In this document: positions 1 to 11,509 of the stretch, piece by piece | Layout: each line of letters begins with the position of its first letter | Numbering within the stretch: position 1 is the stretch's first letter | From: Suillus spraguei | Taxonomy: Eukaryota > Basidiomycota > Agaricomycetes > Boletales > Suillaceae | Assembly (NCBI GenBank): GCA_016800925.1 | Contig: JABCPU010000381.1 | Coordinates: forward strand, 1-64,000 | Length of the DNA stretch: 64,000 nucleotides | Direction of reading: 5' to 3' | Position numbers and translations under genes: made by a program | Notes under the pieces: generated by a model | Database searches by the model: none | Seen by the model: only the letters and a program-made list of their open reading frames with translations | Told to the model about the DNA's origin: nothing

Positions 1-356
1 ACCAAAACTAGACACTCTCAGCCCCCCTCTTCCGGCCAGGTCCCCTTCTAGATCTTGATTTCAGCTATTTCTGATCCGGCGGCTATGGGAGATAGATCTT
101 CACTTTGTTTGACTTCGAAAGAAGAAACCATCGAGCACGTCGCTGCGCACTAAGGCTTGTCGTGTAAGTCAACCTGTCGTCACGTGATGTTCGTATTCTC
201 GCATTTCTAAGTGTTTCTAAGTGACGGTTTTCAGATTTTCACATCAGAAACATGTAGGCTGCAATTTATTTATTATCAAGACAACAATTATACACGACGA
301 CAAAATAAACTATATGTGAAGATAGGTATGGTAGTGACGTGCAGGGCTTTGAAACT
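1..356. other. Left-edge stretch with no recognised gene
   Basis: AT-rich sequence downstream of the minus-strand gene M1. I see no convincing reading frame, RNA gene or repeat. It probably holds the 3' untranslated region of M1. Confidence 0.3.
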
Positions 357-2357
357 TTAAACTTTTTGTTTCCTGTTTGTCAAGTTAGATTTACTGAATT
401 TATAAACGACGAAAACAACGCACTTCTTGTGACCTGAGACACCATCTTCGCCTGCCGGTCCATGGCGCTTGCTAGCAATCAGACAGTTCTCGCCAATACT
501 GTTAGCAATAACATTGCGCGAGGAGGGAACACAGCGTCGGCCGGTCCTGCGCAGAACGGAACCCTCGACGGGTGTGGGAGGTTCAACGGGTGCGGGAGGT
601 TGGCTTCGTTGATCGGGTATGGTAGATGGGGATGAGACTGGTGCAGTGGACGAAGGAAGAGCGGCTGGAGGAAGCATGGGTGAGTCCTGCGGAGCTAAGA
701 TGGGTGTAGGCTGAAAAAAATCCATGAATGGGGCCTGGATTCGCGTGGACTCAGAGGACACTGTTGTGGTTGGAGGAAGTGTGGGTGAGTTCTGTAGTGG
801 TGTGGGTAAGTCCTGCAGTGGTACCGCAATGGGTGCAGGCTGAGATATATTTTGGGGCAAGCCAGGAGGTGGAGTTATGGGAGGTAATGGCGATATGTTT
901 TGGGGCAAGCCAGGAGGTGGAGTTATGAGAGCTGATGGCGACTCCAAGGCAGATGCTGCCTGCGGGTAGGGAGGTAAGCATGGCAGGTTTGGATTTCCGC
1001 CTGACGCCTCAAATGCGTCGATTTGAGCAGAGAGTCCATCCCAGAATGAGTCGTCTATGTCCGGCCAATTGCTATCAGTCGAGTTTTCAGGCAAATTGAT
1101 GTCTGGGACTTTGTCCGCCTGGGACGATGTGTTGAACATCACCTGACCAGATGTGTCATCATGGCTAATTCCTAACCCCGCACTTATCGGTGAATGATCA
1201 CTGCCATCATCATGATCGAGATCATTGCTTGCACTCCCTAGCCTCGCCTTCAAAGTCGCTGTGGCCTCTGCTATCAATGGATTGGTAAGTTGGTTGCTAT
1301 AAGTTATAACAGAAAACTTACGATAAACTCTGTGCAGATAGTCTTTGAAAGGAGCCATAATAGCGCTCTCAAACTCTGGGTATGTTTGACTGAAGTTGTT
1401 CCCATACTTCGTTTGACCTATATGAAAACTTCGTATCCGAGGTGAGTACTGAATGCTACGGATAAACATGGATGACTTACCTATAGACATCAATCAATCC
1501 ACCAAGCTCTGGAGAAGGGCCACCTGCAAGGAGGGAGAATGAAAACCCTGTCGCATCCGCAAGTCCGGTCAAGAATTTATTGACCATAGCGGCGAGTTTT
1601 TCAATATTTCTATGAAGTCATGTCAGCTTATTGACATGTCAGAATTCATGGATCATTACCTCCCATAATCGTCTTCGCTCCACATTCCCTCCTTCTTGTT
1701 GTCTCTATGCATCTTCGCATCCTCGATGTACTTCCGTACCTCCGCCTTAACTTCATTTGTCTCTCCTTCGTAGAGGTTCGCTGCCTCCTTTTTGGCAATG
1801 GCTACACGCATCCCATTAGTAAGTACCTTGTTCTCGGCTTGTAGCGCCTCAGCTTCTGCCTTTAGTCTGTTATCAACCATGACCTTTACACGCCTCTGGT
1901 AGTAAAGTTTGGAATACGCCTCAACTTCCTGAAGGGAACGTGTCAGCTTTTCACATTCGGTGACACTCTTCAGCACCGCATTGAAGACGTTTGTGGCCTC
2001 AGCCTTTGCTTGCCGTCCCGTCTTCATAGACCCGAGGCTATTTTTGAAACGGTTCTCTAATTTCTGCGAGCATCTATTAACATGATTGTTTCAACAGGAC
2101 ATTTTGCGGTGACGACGCACCTTTTTTCGCTCGGCTTCAGCCTGATCCATGATCACAAGCTCGTCCCTGGTCAGCGGCCCGATAGGTGGCACTGTAGCTG
2201 GCCTTGGCTCGGGGAATACATCAAGCCACTCCCCCAACAAGTCGGTAAAGAAATTTGCCCAGTTCTTGGCTCGGTCTGATTGCTTTGCGCGATACTTCTC
2301 ATACCAAGGACGCAGCCAGGCCTCCTGCTCAGGAGTACTCCATTTCCGGGGTGCCAT
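357..2357 (-). CDS. M1: uncharacterised basidiomycete protein, Pro-rich C-terminus
   Basis: Four or more minus-strand exons join in one frame. Exon 1 starts at 2357 (MAPRKWSTPEQEAWL) and ends at about 2121 before GTGCGT. Exon 2 runs from about 2063 to about 1657 with an acidic/basic helical stretch starting KLENRFKN. Exon 3 (about 1610-1490) carries a 'LLAGGP' motif, and the last exon ends in a 357-1493 frame. The last ~250 residues are rich in Pro, Ser and Thr, with a near-direct repeat of 'PPPGLPQNIS'. I recognise this as a type of lineage-expanded agaricomycete hypothetical protein (an N-terminal 'EQ..WL' segment followed by a central 'LLAGGP' region), but no biochemical role is known to me. 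It lies divergently from the KDZ transposase with M2 between them, so it could be transposon cargo; that is inference. Splice sites were judged by eye. Confidence 0.6.
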
Positions 2358-2586
2358 CTACATTAATTGTTATGCAATGAGCGCTGTCATTAAAATGTTC
2401 ACGTACGTTGCCTCACACGATCGTGGGATGGGTATACTTATGTAGCATGAATTGAATGATAATAGTTCGATATTTTGCTCTCAAACATCCCACGCACGGG
2501 CCCCCAAATGTACTTTTTGCGCTGGAAGAAGCTTGCAGCTGTATTTTGGCTCAATGTATGTAGTCGCGAATTATGTATGGTACTAA

Positions 2587-3370
2587 TCAAATCCTGATGT
2601 CCTTCTGATACATTAGTTCCCCCAACCATTGTGCCATTGTAAGCTCCACAATTCCTCCGGACATTTCAAGAAGCTGAATGTCCTCCAAGTATGCAGCTGT
2701 GGTCTTCAAGAATCGAGAGACCGTGTCAGCGGCATGCCACTCAGGTGAGATACCACAGAAATTTAGGATCTTGTCTTGTGCACAAATCACACGCTTGAGT
2801 AGTTTTTCAATCTCGCTGATTGAGTTCACGATGATAGAGATATCACCCTTTGTACTGCAATCATCTGGGATGCTCTTGATGTACTCGCCCAACTTTCCCT
2901 TGGTGAACTCGCAGGGGTCGGCACCGATTAATGTGAGCATGTCGTCCTTGGCAACTTTGATGGCGAGTAAGCATGCCGGAAGATTGGATCTGTTGGACAT
3001 TAATTTTTCATTTCATTTCATGTTTCTATTTTTAAAAACAGAATAGAACTTACAGTGTGTCAGTTTCATCATCGTCACTGGAATTGTTAGAGTCTGATTC
3101 AGACTCGTCATCATCCTCACAGCCATGCAATCCTTTCGCCACAGCTCTCAAGATCTCTTTTGATATCACCTCTGCTTCCTTGTCACGTTTCTTTACACCA
3201 TGCGCCCTCCGCCGTTGTAAGATTTGGTCTCTATGTCTGTAGGCGTCAGGAACAGCATCGGGAACAATTAATAAAATTATGACATACTTGGCATAGTAGC
3301 GTCTGTGCTTTTCTCGTGCAGCCTCCTTTCTTTCTTGCACCATTTTGTGAATAGTTGGACGTGCCATCAT
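2587..3370 (-). CDS. M2: small basic/acidic uncharacterised protein
   Basis: Three minus-strand exons. The start is MARPTIHKM at about 3367-3370. A first intron (GTATGT...CTACAG) restores the frame as YYAKHRDQILQRRRAHG. An acidic Asp/Ser/Glu tail follows, then a second intron (GTAAGT...CAACAG, about 3051-2995) leads into a final exon ending at 2587. The N-terminal basic 'YY.KHRD.IL.RRR' pattern is common in agaricomycete hypothetical proteins and resembles a short DNA-binding or coiled-coil element. I cannot assign a function. It sits between M1 and the KDZ transposase, transcribed away from the latter. Confidence 0.55.
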
Positions 3371-3436
3371 TGGAGGACTAGGATTGAAATTATAGTGGTA
3401 GAGGTTCAGAAAAAGTTGAAAAGAAGCAGAGCTCAA

Positions 3437-3933
3437 AGAAGCTCAGGTTTTCAAACACTCAGGGAGTCCAACCATAATAAATATATTGATGTTGTCTCTG
3501 AGTGAGCCATATTGATATTAACATAGTAAAATGCATGCAGGAACGTAGTACTGGGTGGGCTGCCACCTTCTAGACTTATGAGATTTATTTTAAATAGGTA
3601 GTATATGTATGGTCTTCATAAATTGTAATGGTCGCACTACTAGTACAGCTGTTAACACCCATAAGAGGTGATCAATACTAAGACTTGTGGTCCGACCAAA
3701 ACTCATAACTCGCCTGTCTCAATCTGCAAGTGCCTACAACAATTCCTTTTCATACAAATCAATGCCTCGTCTTAAGCTCTCCCACCTAATAAACTAGTAA
3801 GTTTTCAATCCCACTCATTAGGCCAACTCTACATAGATTACACTTGAAGTCAGCACAGTTGAAGCTTATTTATGTGATATCAACAGCACATTGCACCGTG
3901 TGACAACACTAGCTCTTACTCTCACTCACAATC
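3437..3933. other. Divergent intergenic region between M2 and the KDZ transposase
   Basis: About 500 bp upstream of both M2 (minus) and the transposase (plus). It probably contains both promoters. No gene or clear repeat was seen, and I could not define a transposon terminal repeat in it. Confidence 0.3.
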
Positions 3934-6900
3934 ATGGCTGGAGCAGGCGGCCATCCCAGCAAGAAGCCTCAACTTGTTCGACATCCTGTCCCAGGTTCTG
4001 CTGGACAATCCTCCCAGAACGTCCACCGCCATCGAGTATTCACAATTCAATCTACTGGACAAATCAACCTGAAGACAAGATATCTTGATGCTGTCCTACC
4101 GGTGGACAACGTCTCAGAGACCGCTTATGATGTTAGCGCTGACTGCTGCGAGACTGATCCCTGGAATGAGACTTATATATCTCTGGACACTGAACCTCAT
4201 GATATCAATGTTCTGACCGAAAAACAAAATCAGATGGTTAAAGTGAGCGACATTTCCTTTTTTTATTCAACTAAACCTGACTTCTGCATTGTCTTTTTCC
4301 ACGATAGGACGATCCGATGCACATCTGGACCTCAGAACGATCGCATTACCTAGACGAATTGATTCAATTAGAAGGGCGCGGGAAGGCTGATCATTCATGC
4401 CATGCTTGTGGGGACTTGGACACATCATTTCGTTGTGAGGATTGTTTTTCAGTTGATTTATTTTGCCGTCTGTGCATGATCAAATCCCACCAGAATTTAC
4501 CACTTGTTACAATCGTACGTGCCCCTATTCATTTTCTTACTTCATTTACCTTGTATATTACGTAACATGATTCCGACTCATATGCTCAACGCATCTGTAC
4601 TATAGTTGCCTTCCTTCTTTGGATACGCACTTACATTCTCACGTCTCTCTTGGTCTGTGCGCACATATTGGCCTATTTAAGCACAGTGTACTTGTAGTAG
4701 ATTCTCTACTTTAATCTTACTGGGTTTTACCTGGAATCTCCTTCGCTTAGGTCTCCAACCTAAAGTCGTCTTGAATCGTCTCTAAGTCTAAGCACTCCTT
4801 AGCCTTAGTCTCTATTCTCGCGGATACCTCTTAGACTTGTCTTTGAGGCTGAACCCTTGATCGTACTCGGAACGCGTTCCTTGTACTTTCACCTTGTCCT
4901 CTTCTGGACATTGTAAGAACTCCCAGCAGACCGTCTGTGTCTTTTCACTGTCGCTGGTGACGCCACCCCAGTTCGTAACACCACTTCATCGAGTCAAGGT
5001 AGGTTCGCATTTCGGTTACTACCAACTTGGTGTACCTTTCTCTGACAACACTATCTCAGCAATGGCAGGACGGATATTTTCACCCTACGACTTTAAAACA
5101 CCTTGGCCTGCGCATCCAATTAGGAGATCACGCTGGCCAGTCCTGCCGCAATCCCAAACCTGCCCGAGAGGACGATTTTGTTGTAATCGACGTCCATGGA
5201 ATACACGAGGTCGGGCTTGACTTCTGTAGCTGTGCGAATGCACCATCCCACTACAGACAACTTTTGCGTGGCCGCTTCTTTCCATCAACTACAACAGATC
5301 CGAGGACTGCAGCAACATTTGCAGTTCTCGAACATTTCCATCTCCTTTCATTCGAGTCTAAAGTGTCGACTTACGAGTTTTATCATTGCCTTGCACGTCG
5401 AAGCGACAACACAGGCATTAAGCCTATCAAGGTGACACCTGTTTCTTACTTTACTCAGCACCAAACCTGTTACTGACTAATTTATCCACACAGGACCGCT
5501 ACCACGTTTTTCTGAGGATTGTGAGACAGTGGCGGAATCTCACATCGTTGAAACGATCAGGTCGCGGTCACGACCCTGCGGGAGTTGATGCAACGCAACA
5601 AGGACAACTCGCAGTCCCGTGCCCTGCCTGTCCGCAGCTCGGAAAAAATGTCCCTGAGGACTTAGCACATGTCAGCTCAAATGAACGGTATGTTTTCCTC
5701 CGTCTACTCATTCAATCATTAACTTACTGTTTTACACAGATGGCTTTACTCGCTATTCTTGGCCATTGACGCCAATTTTCGCCTTAAGCGTCGTCTCGTG
5801 TCGAACGATATCAAGGACCCTGGGCTCAGTCCCGGATGGGGGTATTTTGTGGAAGAAGGACAGTACAAGACATACCTTCGCAATCATGCAGATGTCACGC
5901 AAGAGGTATGTTGTTTTAACTTCACTTATATCATGGCATACTAATACATGCTTTAGAAGAGCATGTGCGTTAGTCACAATGCCATCAACATGGCGGATAC
6001 CAAGCTTTCCAAAGGGCTCGCAGCAACTGGTGTAGGCTCAGTCGTTTGTGCGCGGCACGACATGCGGCTGGCAAATGGCGTTGGAGATTTGCAAAGAGGC
6101 GAAAAGTGAGTAATTTTATCAATGCCATTGCTACAGGTACTCATGCCTCCATCAGATATATGAACATGGATTACATCGTATTCTCCGCCTTGTCCACTTT
6201 TCCATCCACTCCCATAGTCAACTTTTCCTATGATATTGCCTGCCAGTGGCACAAAAAGCTCTGGCAGCGCATTTTGGCCCTTCCTTCGCAACTCCAACCC
6301 AATCACACACACACGGCCTTCAACTTCTTTGTGCCGAAGTTTCATATCGCTGCTCATATCGCCACTTGCCAAACTAATTTCTCCTTCAACTGGACACCGG
6401 GAGTCGGTCGAACAGACGGGGAAGCGCCAGAACATGGATGGTCCAATATCAACCGCATCGCTGCAAGTACGAAGGAAATGGGGCCCGGCACTTGTCGAAA
6501 AGTTCTTGACGACCATTTCGGCGATTGGAACTGGAAGAAGGTGACTGCATTCGGTACGTCTTTGCAGCAGTCACCTCGTTGACATAAACTAACTATAATG
6601 TTGTATTTTTAAAGGTCGTGTCTTACTCCGCAAGATCAAGGAAGCCGTCAAAGCCAAAACAGAACATTGCCATGCCCTTACGGAGTTGGAAGAGTCCATC
6701 AAGCAATCAGACCTAGGTGTTGCCTCACTCACAAATTGGACAAACGAAGTCTTAGCATGGGAGCTAGACCACTCGAATCCGAATCCGTTCGAGAGCAGGG
6801 TTACAGGTAAATTTTTCAGCCTTCATTCAAGTTGTTTATAGTCTCATCGGAAGTTCAGCCACAACGCAGGCGGCCGTTCGTCTAGAGCTACTAATGCAAG

Positions 6901-8132
6901 ATGTGCAAGATTTAGAGGACAGATCTTTGGTTTCACTTCATTCAGTTGTGACGCCGAGCATTCTCATCAGCACGGGTCTGGATATTGAGCATGCACAGTA
7001 GGTGGCAAGTGAATTCAAGTGATACTAAACTAATTATGTTTTCTAGACGACGGCTTCGTGCAGATAACGGGAGCTTAGGTCAACATGCAACAAATGAACA
7101 ACGAACGAAGATCCTCGCACGCAGCAATAGTCTCCAGCGTCGTATTGAAGTATGGACCGAGATTCAAGTCTTATACATGCCATCTGTCTCTCAACTCCAT
7201 GCTACTAATGCTACCGGCCTCAACCGTACTTTGCCCAGTGATGATGAAGAAAGCGGATGTCCAAGGCCGAGGCCCAATTCTGTCAAACCCGAGGACTTTC
7301 AGCTGCTATTTCCTTCCGACATCTGCAGCCACGCACCGTGCGATCCAAAATTACTTCACATAGAATGGTCATTGCGTTTTGCGCAGGCAAATGATGCTCT
7401 GGACGAGTGCCAATCTCATATACGCCTTCGCCATCAGCTGTTGCGTTTCAAAAGCCAGCACCTACGTGGACAAGGCGCCAATACTCGGGCGCGGAAGACC
7501 GTACAAGCCATTGATGACCGACTAGTCCTCAGCCATGATAAATATTTGCGTGCGCGTAGCGCATTGGTCTGCCTGTCAAGGCACGTTGATCATGTCGGGT
7601 GGGATCGCGGCCTACAACCACTGAAAAAAAAGGACCTCAGACCAATAGGCGATCTTGGGGACAGACTCTGGGCACAGCAATCATGCCGTGGATCTGGCTT
7701 ACTCACGGGATCTCTTCGCATGACAGCGAGGGGCTGCAAGACAGTAAGTGATCGTGCAGCAATGTTTTCGTTTGAAGACAACAGACTTACTCTGCGGTGG
7801 ATTTAGCACTCTGCATCGAATGGTGTAAGGCAAGGGCCCGACATAACCGGTGGCAAGAAGAAATACAGCTATTACTGGTCGAGATGCAGTGCATGTTGGC
7901 GTTTCTCGCATGGGAAGCCAGACAGTGGGACGAGCGAGCAACCCTTCGCATGGTAGAGCGGTTAGAATTTGCGGAAGGTCTGATCGCATATGCAAACCGC
8001 CAGGCTGCTATCCGTCGCGCCTTGTCTGCAAGCTTTTCGGGAATGTGGAGGGATGTGGGAGCCCTAGTAAGTGCGGGTTTGGATGATTATATTGATGAAC
8101 CCCCACACGAAGATCTCGATAGAGTTGATTAG
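3934..8132 (+). CDS. KDZ-superfamily transposase (CxC2 cluster), interrupted by a solo LTR
   Basis: Multi-exon DDE transposase of the Kyakuja-Dileera-Zisupton group. In order: a start at 3934; a CxC2-like cysteine cluster (CHACG, FRCEDCF, LFCRLCMIKSH, about 4400-4495); the conserved region 'DDFVVIDVHGIHEVGLDFC' (about 5170-5230); a catalytic segment 'AIDANFRLKR' (about 5760); 'RLANGVGDLQRGEKY' across a 50-nt intron (6106-6155); 'FSYDIACQW' (about 6225); and 'GRTDGEAPEHGW' with 'DDHFGDWNW' (6405-6535). The C-terminal helical region ends at TAG 8130-8132. Apart from the LTR insertion at 4505-4980, all exons I joined remain open, so the gene was probably active until fairly recently. Removing the LTR and one target-site copy rejoins '...HQNLPL' to 'HRVK', as expected for the family. 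Element ends were not found. Confidence 0.85.
4505..4980 (+). mobile_element. Solo LTR (Ty3/gypsy-like) inside the KDZ transposase
   Basis: A 476-bp element starting TGTTACAAT and ending GTTCGTAACA, flanked by a perfect 5-bp target duplication CCACT (4500-4504 and 4981-4985). A TATTTAAG box at about 4674 gives the sense direction. No internal retroelement coding sequence is present, so it is a solo LTR left by recombination. The same LTR family occurs in inverted orientation at 63090-63555. It splits the CxC2 domain of the host gene just after 'HQNLPL'. Confidence 0.92.
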
Positions 8133-8410
8133 TAGCTTCTGTACCTTCATACATAGTGACATTTTCAATCAATCAACCTTGGATCTCAGATTCTCAGGGA
8201 ATGCTCAAGTTGCTCAACTTAGACATTGGCCGGGCATCTGCCGTCAAAGTAACAAATGTGCCGGCTCTCGGATGGAGAACCATGGCAGCGCATAGATGGA
8301 TAATTAGCCTACAGTGATGTATCATGTCAATGGATAGTTGAATTGAGGGATGTATCCCAGTTTTAGGGCTATAGCCCATAATGATATATCCGTCTACCAA
8401 CATCAGGTGA

Positions 8411-9104
8411 AATACTCGCATCACGCCAACCTACCCACACGATGCATCTGCCCCACCATTTGGAGTCCACTTACCGCAGCCCACTCCACAAGGCTCATCT
8501 CTTCCCAGATCGCCTTTATGTCCGACCGTGTCTACTTCTGAAAATAAGACCTTGCCGACTTGTCACACACCAAGAACATCTCAGAACATACAACTTGAAT
8601 GTGCCGACAAAGAGAATGAGATTATATTGCAGGATCCACTGTAAGTACCTCATACTGCATGCTCGTCCTTGCTAACTCCAATGCTATGAAAGGGCTGATA
8701 TTTTCGGACCTAACGGAATCGCCAAGACAGTCCCTGCCCCAGCACTTAGCCCAATCAAGAAGACAAACAACGATGGACCAAGTGCATCTAACAACAAGTT
8801 AGCTGCAAAAGTGGACGGAAAGAAGAAGATGCGACCAGGTGCCATGAAGAATGCTCGGTAAGTATTAGTATGCCTGTCTCTTAATGTTTCGCACTAACCT
8901 TTGTCATGCAGAAACTTATGCGCATGGCTTTGGCTGAAGCAGGTGAATGAGACGAGTGGAACAACCGAAGAATTCCGCATGTATTGGGCGGCACTCACGC
9001 CCGCACAGCAAGATGAGTACAAGGCCGACGCAGAGCGGTTGCAGAGCGCAGGGACGTGGACAAAGGGTTCTGATTGTGCCGTCTGCAACGGCGCACTATA
9101 CTAG
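8411..9104 (+). CDS. N: uncharacterised Pro/Ser-rich protein with basic linker
   Basis: Three exons share one frame. A Pro/Ser-rich exon runs about 8411-8650 and ends 'CADKENEIILQDPL'. After an intron GTAAGT...GAAAG, an exon at about 8692-8857 contains 'ADIFGPNGIAKTV' and a Lys-rich stretch. After a second intron (GTAAGT...TGCAG) the last exon (about 8911-9104) has 'NLCAWLWLKQVNETSG' and 'YWAALTPAQQDEYKADAERL', ending at TAG. The C-terminal part resembles a small HMG-like or helical motif, but I do not recognise the family. No in-frame ATG was found at the 5' end, so the first exon or start is missing from this model. It follows the KDZ transposase in the same direction. Confidence 0.5.
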
Positions 9105-9340
9105 TATGTTTTCCCCTGCATTGTATGTCTTTTTCATTGCCTATTGCTGTCCTGCCTGCATGTTTTCACCCTGCTTTTGTGCCCCCGCCCTGCGGTTTGC
9201 TATTTGCGACTGCACTGTAACATCCCACGTCATCCAATCCTGTCTGATGTCGTCACAATACATTGCATTTGCTTGACTCTCATAAATATGCTTGAATCGG
9301 GTGAAATATGTAAACTACGGTGAAAATCAGATCCTGTCCC
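9105..9340. other. Intergenic stretch with a diverged direct repeat around the MITE
   Basis: Non-coding by eye. A segment near 9228-9340 ('CTTGACT...AAATATG.TTGAATC.GGTGA.ATATGTAAA.TACG.TGAAAATC') recurs in diverged form at about 9622-9710, on the other side of the MITE, so the region appears to be an older repeat. Confidence 0.45.
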
Positions 9341-9611
9341 ATCAGGAAATTCACACATTCCTTAACATGCTTAATCAGCTTAACTCACTTATCTCAAAAC
9401 TTGTTTGCTCTCTCTCACATCATTCACCTGGCATATCTTATATTTTTTGAGTGCGAAATACAATAAAACATGTATATTAATATATCTCAACTTTTTTTTT
9501 CTGAATTCATTCACATTGAAATTTTGGACAAGTAGATTCAATTTCACCAAGGCAGTTAAGTGTAAATAAGTCCGCATAAGGGCACGTCAAGGAATGTGTG
9601 AATTTCCTGAT
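9341..9611. mobile_element. MITE-like element with 23-bp terminal inverted repeats
   Basis: The left end 9341-9363 (ATCAGGAAATTCACACATTC, then CTT) is the exact reverse complement of the right end 9589-9611. The 271-bp interior is AT-rich with no coding frame. A clear target-site duplication could not be fixed. Size, inverted ends and lack of coding fit a miniature inverted-repeat transposable element. It lies about 165 bp left of the point where array homology begins. Confidence 0.75.
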
Positions 9612-9853
9612 GCCGCTGTTGTCACAGTACATCCCATGTGCTTGACTATAGTAAATATGATTGAATCAGGTGAGATATGTAAATTACGATGAAAATCCGA
9701 TATCATCACGGAAAACCCTGCCCCATCATGTAATATATGGAACGCACTTGAGTGGATTCTGTTTAGCTCGGGAAACTTTGGAAGGAACTCGAATATTCCC
9801 CGCTACGTCTTCTTAATACTTCCACGGGTCTTTTGTGCGATTGAGCAGCACAG

Positions 9854-11380
9854 ATGAGCACCTTCAAAACAAGTGCAGAGTACAAGGAGCTTTTGTCATC
9901 CACAACAAAGCATTCAGACCTCCAAACGGGGCTCATCACAGACGTAGTGGCGACGTACTTCTGCTGCGTCCTGCTATCCCACAGGTGGGAAGAAACAGAG
10001 GCGGTGCTACCCGACATTCAAGACAAAGTCGTATACGAGTTGAACAGGCTCGGTGGTATCGCGAAACTGCAGTCGTTTTGCAAAGTCGCTCGTGATGCTG
10101 GGTACAGATGGGCATGGATGGACACATGCTGCATCGACAAGAGGAGCAACACCGAGGTTCAGGAATCGGTCAACTCCATGTTCGTCTGGTACCGCCACTC
10201 AGCACTTACCATCGTCTACCTATCCGATGTCCCTCCGTCATCCAAGCCCGGTGCACTGGCGAGGAGTATTTGGAATGAGCGAGGATGGACCTTTCAAGAG
10301 TTCATCGCTCCGAAAGTCGTTATCTTTTATCAAAAGGATTGGTCGCTATATCTCGGCGATCGCTCTCCTAGCCACAAGGAGTCCTCTGCAATCATGAAGG
10401 AGTTAGGGAATGCGACGGGGATAGATGCGCAGGCCCTGGTGACTTTCCGTCCGGGTATGACCGGCGCGCGCGAGAAATTGCAGTGGGCATCGAAGCGTGT
10501 CACCACTTTACAGGAAGATGTCGCGTACTCATTATTTGGCATTTTTGGCATCACCCTACCTGTCATTTATGGCGAGAGGAGGCAGAATGCGCTCGGGCGC
10601 CTCTTGCAGGAGATCGTGGCTCGGTCGGGTGACATCAGCGTTCTGGACTGGATCGGACAACCTTCCGAGTTCAACAGCTGTCTTCCAGCTCATATCACCT
10701 CTTACACCACCCCTCCGCGCACCCTTCCACCTTTGTCTGACGATGATATTCGCACACAAGTCTCTTCGTTGCGACAAACCATGGATACAGATCTGGCATT
10801 AGAATTCTATAAGCAGCTTGAACAGCTGAGCGCTCCTCGGTTTGCAAACTGCAGACTTCATCTGCCTTGCATTTCATTCTGTGTCACGGAAGTCGGCCCA
10901 AACCGCGGTCTAGTCCAGGACACGTATTATATGAAGGCAGAGGGACTTAATGATCTGCTGATCACCACCAAAGAACCCCTACCTCAGTTCTCGCATGCAA
11001 GGCTCAATCGGCGGACGTTGTTACTTGTCCGTCCATGGGATCGGTATCTCCTCGAGGCATCTGGCTTTGCAGAGCAGCCCGACTTCACGGATGATTCGGA
11101 GAGCACAGAAGCCTTATGGTCGATGGTTCGTCTCCGACAACTTTTCAACCCATTTTCACTAGCAAGGCAACGTACCGGAGAATACAAGAGGATTACGTCG
11201 GACCATAAAGAAGCCTTACGGTTGATGGTTCGTCTCCGACAACCTTTCAGCGCATTTTTACTAGCGCGGCAGCGTACCGGAGAATACAAGAGGATCGTGT
11301 CGGACCATAACATTGTTGCACAAGTCAAAGACATTTCTTCCGTTGATAATATGCACATAGGTACCGTAGAAATACTGTAG
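9854..11380 (+). CDS. A1: HET-domain protein, 5'-truncated array copy
   Basis: An open frame of 508 residues. The HET domain (residues about 38-152) shows LLSHRWE, WAWMDTCCIDK, VWYRHSALTIVYLSDV and WNERGWTFQEF. It is followed by 'ASKRVTTLQEDVAYSLFGI' (about 212-230) and the family's C-terminal domain ending 'VEIL'. HET domains drive heterokaryon incompatibility and cell death in filamentous fungi. Homology to full-length copies starts only at about 9776, so the WD40 and TPR parts are missing and the ATG at 9854 is an internal Met of the family. A 102-bp in-frame tandem duplication (11108-11209, 11210-11311) doubles a C-terminal motif. Whether the gene is expressed from this truncated start is unknown. 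Confidence 0.85.
   Translation: MSTFKTSAEYKELLSSTTKHSDLQTGLITDVVATYFCCVLLSHRWEETEAVLPDIQDKVVYELNRLGGIAKLQSFCKVARDAGYRWAWMDTCCIDKRSNTEVQESVNSMFVWYRHSALTIVYLSDVPPSSKPGALARSIWNERGWTFQEFIAPKVVIFYQKDWSLYLGDRSPSHKESSAIMKELGNATGIDAQALVTFRPGMTGAREKLQWASKRVTTLQEDVAYSLFGIFGITLPVIYGERRQNALGRLLQEIVARSGDISVLDWIGQPSEFNSCLPAHITSYTTPPRTLPPLSDDDIRTQVSSLRQTMDTDLALEFYKQLEQLSAPRFANCRLHLPCISFCVTEVGPNRGLVQDTYYMKAEGLNDLLITTKEPLPQFSHARLNRRTLLLVRPWDRYLLEASGFAEQPDFTDDSESTEALWSMVRLRQLFNPFSLARQRTGEYKRITSDHKEALRLMVRLRQPFSAFLLARQRTGEYKRIVSDHNIVAQVKDISSVDNMHIGTVEIL
11108..11311 (+). repeat. 102-bp in-frame tandem duplication in the A1 C-terminus
   Basis: Two units of 102 bp (34 codons) start with GAAGCCTTA at 11108 and 11210. 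Both encode variants of 'MVRLRQ.F...LARQRTGEY' followed by 'KRI.SDH'. Other array copies have this motif once. Confidence 0.8.
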
Positions 11381-11509
11381 CTGTATTTTGAAGGCCGGAT
11401 ATCTCTAACCTGGTTAATTTGTACTTGATGATCACACTTGAGAGCATCACCATCGCCGCAAAAGATGTCCTTGTGGGACGGGTTGATTCTACCTTGATTC
11501 AACCTACGG

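Noticed and set aside
728..928. Plus-strand 66-residue frame opposite M1
   Set aside because: It is the antisense of the Pro-rich, internally repeated exon of M1 and has no features of its own.
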